Below, one piece after another: positions 7,118 to 10,721 of a DNA stretch of 10,721 bases. The notes beneath the pieces are model-generated. The model worked only from the letters and a program-made list of their open reading frames with translations, did not search any database and was not told the origin of the DNA. Origin of the DNA: Actinomycetales bacterium (lineage in GTDB: Bacteria; Actinomycetota; Actinomycetes; Mycobacteriales; Mycobacteriaceae); assembly GCA_012838715.1 (NCBI GenBank), contig DUOR01000437.1, positions 1 through 10,721 on the forward strand, in the 5' to 3' direction. The position numbers and the translations under genes are program-made. The stretch's first letter is position 1, and the number at the start of each line of letters is the position of its first letter.

Positions 7118-7394
7118 TTGGGGGAGTGGTCCACGACGACCCGTCGAGTCCACCGAGCAACACCCACCGATGACGCATGCACTCCGCACCCACCGGCAAC
7201 GAACCCGAGCGGAGACAACCCCGGCCTGAGATGAACCGCCACGGTTCGCGTCGATCAAACCGCCGGGTTGTCGCCACAATCGAATGCCGCCGGTAGACGA
7301 CACGAGCTTTGAAGCCAGCGAAGTACCCTGGGCCCCCAACAGACCAATCACTCGGACCCCACGGCCCGGGGCCAAACCACAAGCAATGAGGAGA

Positions 7395-7414
7395 GGGGCA
7401 CCCGAAAGTGCCCC
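7395..7414 (-). terminator. Intrinsic terminator-like hairpin after rsmG
   Basis: GGGGCAC (7395-7401) and GTGCCCC (7408-7414) form a perfect 7-bp stem with a 6-base loop, starting 14 bases after the rsmG stop on the - strand. The tail on that strand (TCTCCTCATTGCTT) is pyrimidine-rich but has no long T run, so termination may be partial. Confidence 0.6.
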
Positions 7415-7428
7415 GCTCCGCAACCGAA

Positions 7429-8223
7429 CTACTTCTTCGTGATGTCCACGACGTAGGTCGGGGTATCCAAAATCGACTCACCGATTTCGACGATCGATGG
7501 GAACTTCCCCTTCGCCTTAGCGATGAGCTTTCCGTCGCGCTCAATCTCCTCCGCAGCGCTGGAACCCTTCATGGCGATCATCCGGCCCCCGGTGCGAACC
7601 AACGGGAGCGACCAGCCGGCGAGCTTGCCCAGCGGGGCGACCGCACGGGAGGTGACCACGTCCACGGCACCGACCTCCTTCCGAACGACTTTCTCTTCGG
7701 CGCGCCCACGGAGCACCGTCACGTTAGTGAGGCCAAGATCCGCGACGACTTCGTCCAGGAACTTGGTCCTCCGGAGGAGAGGTTCGATCAGCGTGACCTT
7801 CACGTCGGGCCGGGCGATGGCGAGCGGGATACCGGGCAAGCCGGCGCCGGAACCCACGTCGGCGACGCTGGCCCCCTCGGGCACAACGTCGGCGAGCGCC
7901 GCGCAGTTGAGGATGTGGCGGTCCCACAGGCGCGGGACTTCACGGGGCCCGATGAGCCCGCGCACCGTGGCATGCTCGGCCAGCCATGCGTGGTACTGAC
8001 GCGCAAGATCGGCTCGGTCGCCGAATGCCTTCTCCACGGCCTCGGTCGGCTCAACGACTGCATCCGCCGGCACTTCCTTGCCAGGGTGCTCGTCCGATCC
8101 ATCACCCTCCGAAGGATTCGGGGATGCAACACCGCGGCCTCCCTGGCGACCTTCTGCCGTCGACATCGGCTCGGCAGGCACGACGCCGCTGTCGGTGTCC
8201 ATGCTCTCGGGCTGCTTCTTCAT
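7429..8223 (-). CDS. rsmG: 16S rRNA (guanine-N7) methyltransferase RsmG (GidB)
   Basis: The 264-residue product methylates a guanine in the 530 loop region of 16S rRNA (G527 in E. coli numbering) using S-adenosylmethionine. In mycobacteria its loss gives low-level streptomycin resistance. The family start ([19 protein letters not shown]...LWDRHILNC) is at about 77-107. The SAM-binding [14 protein letters not shown] is at 122-135, with [17 protein letters not shown] at 143-159 and the conserved TSRAVAPL at 191-198. The first 60 residues are an acidic, probably disordered extension. The frame is open to 8307, but that would translate parS site 5. ATG 8223 has GGAGG eight bases upstream (8232-8236), so it is the chosen start. 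It has its own terminator and stands as a single gene between parA and yidC. Confidence 0.95.
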   Translation of the reverse strand: MKKQPESMDTDSGVVPAEPMSTAEGRQGGRGVASPNPSEGDGSDEHPGKEVPADAVVEPTEAVEKAFGDRADLARQYHAWLAEHATVRGLIGPREVPRLWDRHILNCAALADVVPEGASVADVGSGAGLPGIPLAIARPDVKVTLIEPLLRRTKFLDEVVADLGLTNVTVLRGRAEEKVVRKEVGAVDVVTSRAVAPLGKLAGWSLPLVRTGGRMIAMKGSSAAEEIERDGKLIAKAKGKFPSIVEIGESILDTPTYVVDITKK

Positions 8224-8241
8224 CAGGTGACCCTCCATCGA

Positions 8242-8257
8242 TGTTTCACGTGAAACA
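8242..8257. promoter_or_regulatory. parS: parS site 5, upstream of rsmG (TGTTTCACGTGAAACA)
   Basis: This is a perfect 16-base parS palindrome, 18 bases before the rsmG start codon and just outside its ribosome binding site. ParB spreading from here would cover the rsmG start region. Confidence 0.97.
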
Positions 8258-8266
8258 CACGCTTTC

Positions 8267-8282
8267 GGTTTGATGTGAAACC
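8267..8282. promoter_or_regulatory. Degenerate parS-like sequence next to site 5 (GGTTTGATGTGAAACC)
   Basis: It matches the parS consensus at 12 of 16 positions and has one intact half (GTGAAAC). It begins nine bases after site 5. Two changes fall in the central CACGTG, which normally abolishes strong ParB binding. It may be a decayed site or chance. Confidence 0.3.
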
Positions 8283-8540
8283 AAGCGATTGGCCGTGGCG
8301 TGACCATGTTCCGTTGACCTCATCTTGCCACGAGGGCCCACTAGCGGAGATAGGGGAGGGGCCATGCCCGAACCCGGACGACGCTCCAGGGGACAACCCG
8401 AAGACGCGTCGGCCTCCGACCACCAAATGACAACCATGGGATTAAACGAGGCCGCACCAACATCGATGCCAGAACCACGACGACCACCCGCCCGCCACAA
8501 CTCCAACGCTCCCCGCCACGACAACCCGACCCCCGGGAAC

Positions 8541-8576
8541 GAAAAAATCCGCCCCACCGGAATGGTGGGGCGGATT
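8541..8576 (-). terminator. Strong intrinsic terminator of the rpmH-rnpA-yidD-yidC operon
   Basis: A perfect 13-bp stem (8546-8558 with 8564-8576; core CCGCCCCACC / GGTGGGGCGG) with a 5-base loop lies about 43 bases after the yidC stop. On the - strand it is followed by a run of six T, partly inside the stem, ending at 8542. This is the clearest rho-independent terminator in the window. Confidence 0.9.
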
Positions 8577-8618
8577 CTTCATGTCGTACGTAGACGGCTC
8601 CTGCGCTCTAGAACACGG

Positions 8619-9800
8619 TCAGCGCTTTTTCTTTTTGCGCTTCTTGGGGTTCGCGGGGCGTTGGCCGGGAGCGGGCTTCGAGGGGATGTGGTCGGTCTCG
8701 GTGGCAGTCGCGGTGTCGGCGGTCTCCACAGCGGTCGCACCGGAGTCGGTGGACTGCGCATCGGCGTCGGCCTCGGTGACGTTCTCGGTGACCGTCTTGT
8801 GGCCGGCGCCCTTGCGGGCCTTGCCGCCCTTCTTCGGGTTCACCGGGCGGGCGCCGACCTTCGGGGCCAGCTTCTGCTGGGCGGTCTGCTTCGCCAGGCG
8901 CTCGGCCTCGACCTCGGCCTCTTCCTCGCGGTCCAGGCGGCTGAAGATGTAGCGCTGCTGGAAGTAGGTCCACACGTTGTTGAACACCATGTAGACGAGC
9001 AGGCCCACGGTCCAGATGGCACCCGTGGCGAGAATGATGAGGGGCATGAACCACAGCATCATGCGGTTCATCATGTCCATCTGCGTGCCCATCATGCCTT
9101 CCTGCTTCTGCTGCAGGCCGGACTCCTGGCGCCGCTTGGTGCGGTTGATGGACATGCGGGCGTTGAAGTGGATCATCGCGGCCGAGAGGATCATCAGCGG
9201 GATGGCGATGACCATGACGTCGGTGCGGGTGAAGTTCGAGGCGGCGTCGGGGGCGGAGAACGCCGCCTTCTGGGATTCGTCCATCATGATGGACGCCGCC
9301 AGAGGCGAGTTGCCGATGCGCGCCAGCAGGAAGGACCGGACGTCCTCGACGCCGAAGAAGTAGTTGCCGGTGTTCCAGTTCTCCTCGACGGTCATCGAGG
9401 CCTGGCCGACGGACCCGGCGCCTTCACCGGTGCGGTTGAACGAGCGGAGCACGTGGAACAGGCCGAGGAAGACCGGGATCTGCACGAGCATGGGCAGGCA
9501 GCCGGCGAGCGGGTTGACGCCCATTTCCTTCTGCAGCTTGCGCATCTCCATGGCCTGCTGCTGCTGGTCGTTCTTGTACTTGGCGCGAATCTCCTGCATG
9601 CGCGGCTGCATCTTCTGCATCTTCATCGCCGAACGCTGCTGCTTCATCATGGGGCGGAACAGCAGGATTCGGATGGTCGCGACCAGCAGGATGATCGCGA
9701 GCACCCAGGAAATGCCCGAGGCCGGGTCCATGATCAGGCCCATCGCCTGATGCCAGAACCACAAAATGGCCGAAATCGGATAGTAAATGAAATTGAGCAC
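8619..9800 (-). CDS. yidC: Membrane protein insertase YidC (Oxa1 family)
   Basis: The 393-residue integral membrane protein inserts and folds membrane proteins, alone or with SecYEG. The first helix is at about 5-24, and the core helix near 30-50 carries the conserved groove arginine (Arg44 in ATIRILLFRPMM). A cytoplasmic coiled hairpin rich in Met/Gln/Lys (51-95) follows, then NPLAGCLPMLVQIPVFLGLF at 96-115. Further helices lie at about 192-212, 248-262 and 264-280. The C-terminal tail (285-393) is charged: two basic RP[VA]NPKK blocks, at 318-324 and 381-387, flank a Thr/Asp-rich spacer, and the end is KKRKKKKR, probably for ribosome contact. The GTG start at 9800 has AGGAG 12 bases upstream, a long spacing, but no better in-frame start precedes the first helix. 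It follows yidD by 57 bases. Confidence 0.95.
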   Translation of the reverse strand: MLNFIYYPISAILWFWHQAMGLIMDPASGISWVLAIILLVATIRILLFRPMMKQQRSAMKMQKMQPRMQEIRAKYKNDQQQQAMEMRKLQKEMGVNPLAGCLPMLVQIPVFLGLFHVLRSFNRTGEGAGSVGQASMTVEENWNTGNYFFGVEDVRSFLLARIGNSPLAASIMMDESQKAAFSAPDAASNFTRTDVMVIAIPLMILSAAMIHFNARMSINRTKRRQESGLQQKQEGMMGTQMDMMNRMMLWFMPLIILATGAIWTVGLLVYMVFNNVWTYFQQRYIFSRLDREEEAEVEAERLAKQTAQQKLAPKVGARPVNPKKGGKARKGAGHKTVTENVTEADADAQSTDSGATAVETADTATATETDHIPSKPAPGQRPANPKKRKKKKR

Positions 9801-9857
9801 GGTCTGGTGGAACTCCTGTCGTGGGAAAGGGGCCGTCTACGTCAGCCTCCGCCCAGG

Positions 9858-10226
9858 TTACCCGTGCATGCGCCGCCACCAGGAAGCGAGGCCGGGATAG
9901 GTGCGGGGCACCGGATCCCAGCCGCCGGGATGCCAGGGGGCGCAGCGGGCGATGCGCAGAAACGTCAGCCACAGGCCGCGGATTGCGCCGTAACGGCGGA
10001 CCGCTTCGAGGCCGTATGCGGAGCACGTCGGCTCGAAACGGCAGCTGCCGGTTCCTTTCGCGGGGGAGAGGCGGGTCCGGTAGAAGAGGATGGCTTTCTC
10101 GGCGCCGCGCGCCAGGGGGCCATGTGCGCGGGTTGGCGCGGTATCGCCGTCGTCGCCGTGCTTTCCGACGCCGTCGGCGCGGCTCCCGTCACCGGGGTGC
10201 GGCGCGCTTGAGTGCGTTGCGCACAT
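9858..10226 (-). CDS. yidD: Membrane protein insertion efficiency factor YidD
   Basis: The 122-residue protein carries the whole YidD signature: ILFYRTRLSP (46-55), SCRFEPTCSAYGLEAV (61-76), GLWLTFLRIARC (84-95) and PWHPGGWDPVP (97-107). The three conserved cysteines are 62, 68 and 95. YidD is a small peripheral membrane protein that helps YidC-dependent insertion. Residues 1-42 are a polar extension not needed for the core. The ATG at 10226 lies inside the end of rnpA (38-base overlap). GAGGAG at 10237-10242 is ten bases upstream, and no other ATG or GTG lies in frame before the core, so overlap and translational coupling are likely. The mycobacterial protein is about equally long. It is followed by yidC, its functional partner. 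Confidence 0.92.
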   Translation of the reverse strand: MCATHSSAPHPGDGSRADGVGKHGDDGDTAPTRAHGPLARGAEKAILFYRTRLSPAKGTGSCRFEPTCSAYGLEAVRRYGAIRGLWLTFLRIARCAPWHPGGWDPVPRTYPGLASWWRRMHG

Positions 10227-10569
10227 CTTTGGCGAGCTCCTCGCTGGATGCGGTGGCGGAGGCCGGCAGTGCCCGGACGACGACGTCGACGGTGTCGGGC
10301 ATCAGGTGCATTGCCTCCGCCATCACGTGACGGAGTTTGCGGGTGACGGCGTGCCGGACCACGGAGTTGCCGACCCCCTTGGATACGACGAAACCGACGC
10401 GGGGACCCCCCGTACGGGAGATACCGGCGTCGGCTGCGTCGGTGACACCGCCGTTGCCGGCGGTGTCGAGGTAGTGCAGGACCAGGGTCCTGCGGCCGAG
10501 CCTGCGCCCCTTGCGGATGGTTACGGCGAAATCGCCGGAACGGTGCAGCTTGTGCTGCGCGGGAAGCAC
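10189..10569 (-). CDS. rnpA: Ribonuclease P protein component
   Basis: The 126-residue basic protein is the protein subunit of RNase P, which helps the RNA subunit process tRNA 5' ends. The N-terminal LPAQHKLHRSGDFAVTIRKGRRLGRRTLVLHY and the central PRVGFVVSKGVGNSVVRHAVTRKLRHVM (56-83) are the family landmarks. The latter is the RNA-binding RNR motif, but one arginine is replaced (RHA at 72-74, where RNR or RHR is usual) and the following KRR is TRK. A Gly/Asp-rich insert at about 37-55 is typical of actinobacteria. The GTG start at 10569 is 15 bases after the rpmH stop. The ribosome binding site is weak (CGGTCCGGGCC), so translation may depend on rpmH. It overlaps yidD by 38 bases. Confidence 0.95.
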   Translation of the reverse strand: MLPAQHKLHRSGDFAVTIRKGRRLGRRTLVLHYLDTAGNGGVTDAADAGISRTGGPRVGFVVSKGVGNSVVRHAVTRKLRHVMAEAMHLMPDTVDVVVRALPASATASSEELAKDVRNALKRAAPR

Positions 10570-10584
10570 TGGCCCGGACCGCTG

Positions 10585-10721
10585 TTACGCGGTGAGGCGG
10601 GCGCGGCCCTTGTTGCGGCGGGCGGCGACCACGGCGCGGCCCGAACGGGTGCGCATGCGGGTACGGAAGCCGTGCACGCGGGCACGACGGCGGTTATTCG
10701 GCTGGAACGTCCGCTTCGACA
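10585..10721 (-). CDS. rpmH: 50S ribosomal protein L34 (start codon cut by one base)
   Basis: The visible codons give [20 protein letters not shown] and on to [10 protein letters not shown], ending in TAA at 10587-10585. It is a typical L34, small and extremely basic, 45 residues if the TG at the window edge is the end of the start codon. Other members of this order often begin with a slightly longer MAKGKRT- or MTKGKRT-type end, so this form is two residues shorter, or the true start lies further out. It is the first gene of the rpmH-rnpA-yidD-yidC transcript. Its promoter, and probably oriC and dnaA, lie beyond the right edge. Confidence 0.96.
   Translation of the reverse strand, partial: SKRTFQPNNRRRARVHGFRTRMRTRSGRAVVAARRNKGRARLTA

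Larger units (their letters stand above)
6403..7428. other. Gene-free region of about 1.0 kb between parA and rsmG, with three parS sites
   Basis: No frame on either strand shows a recognisable protein or the strong third-position GC of the neighbouring genes. The region holds three parS sites, a candidate parA promoter and the rsmG terminator. It also has a 7-bp stem hairpin (GGCCGGG TT CCCGGCC, 6803-6818) and an 11-base repeat GGCCGGGTTCC at about 6440 and 6803. The + strand is rich in C and A: in 7141-7200 I count 28 C, 15 A, 12 G and 5 T. I see no tRNA, no DnaA box cluster and no mobile element. Confidence 0.7.
8224..8618. other. Region between rsmG and yidC without a gene; jag/khpB absent
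   Basis: This 395-base stretch holds the rsmG ribosome binding site, parS site 5, a degenerate parS-like sequence, a C/A-rich stretch (8461-8520 has 31 C, 15 A, 10 G and 4 T on the + strand) and the yidC terminator. No frame encodes KH or R3H domains, so the jag/khpB gene often found between rsmG and yidC in related genomes is not at this position. I found no convincing promoter for rsmG. Confidence 0.65.

Noticed and set aside
7363..7373. GGCCCGGGGCC inverted repeat near the end of the gene-free region
   Set aside because: Five-base arms with a one-base centre in GC-rich DNA are expected by chance; no T tract or conserved context.
8224..8307. Longer rsmG start at ATG 8307
   Set aside because: It would translate parS 5 and the degenerate site, while ATG 8223 has a strong GGAGG at the correct distance.
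8325..10211. Very long + strand open frame (628 codons) opposite yidC and yidD
   Set aside because: It is antisense to well-supported genes, has a His/Leu/Arg-rich composition typical of reversed GC-rich codons, and runs through the yidC terminator.
1..10721. CRISPR arrays, transposons, tRNA or prophage features
   Set aside because: No repeat-spacer pattern, transposase, terminal inverted repeats or tRNA-like fold was seen; gene order is conserved core.

Overview
The window is a high-GC actinobacterial chromosome segment from the conserved block on one side of the replication origin. The gene order is: anti-sigma gene end, trxB, trxA and cwlM on the + strand, then an acetyltransferase-like gene, parB, parA, rsmG, yidC, yidD, rnpA and rpmH on the - strand. 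This is the order known from the Mycobacterium tuberculosis Rv3912-Rv3924c region. Together with protein features such as the RpmH and YidD types and the catalytically degenerate CwlM, it points to the order Mycobacteriales, most likely Corynebacterium. The genus is an inference. dnaA and oriC are expected just beyond the right edge, next to rpmH, so the - strand genes run with the replication fork and trxB-trxA-cwlM run against it.

Left part (1-3237, + strand). The end of a one-helix membrane protein matches the position of the SigM anti-sigma factor RsmA. It is followed by thioredoxin reductase (trxB), thioredoxin (trxA) and the CwlM regulator of cell-wall synthesis. A well-formed SigM-type promoter (GGGAAT, 17-base spacer, TGTTGG) lies inside the end of the anti-sigma gene, upstream of trxB. 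This suits a disulfide-stress circuit. trxA also has its own TATAAT box.

Middle part (3195-6402, - strand). parA, parB and a GNAT-like gene form a tight operon whose last gene converges on and overlaps cwlM by 43 bases. ParA and ParB segregate the origin, and their centromere sites (parS) are here: five sites in about 3.1 kb. One lies inside parB, three lie in a 1.0-kb gene-free stretch between parA and rsmG, and one lies directly upstream of rsmG. parB also carries two copies of a 15-base palindrome exactly 45 bases apart that are not parS.

Right part (7395-10721, - strand). rsmG (16S rRNA m7G methyltransferase) stands alone between hairpin terminators. rpmH, rnpA, yidD and yidC form one operon for ribosomal protein L34, the RNase P protein and membrane-protein insertion, ending in a strong intrinsic terminator with a T tract. 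The jag/khpB gene that often sits between rsmG and yidC is not present here.

Most of the window is ordinary conserved core genome. I see no evidence for a wholly new system. The less expected signals are the twin palindromes in parB, the large gene-free parS region with a strong base-composition skew, the SigM-type promoter, and the loss of zinc ligands in CwlM.
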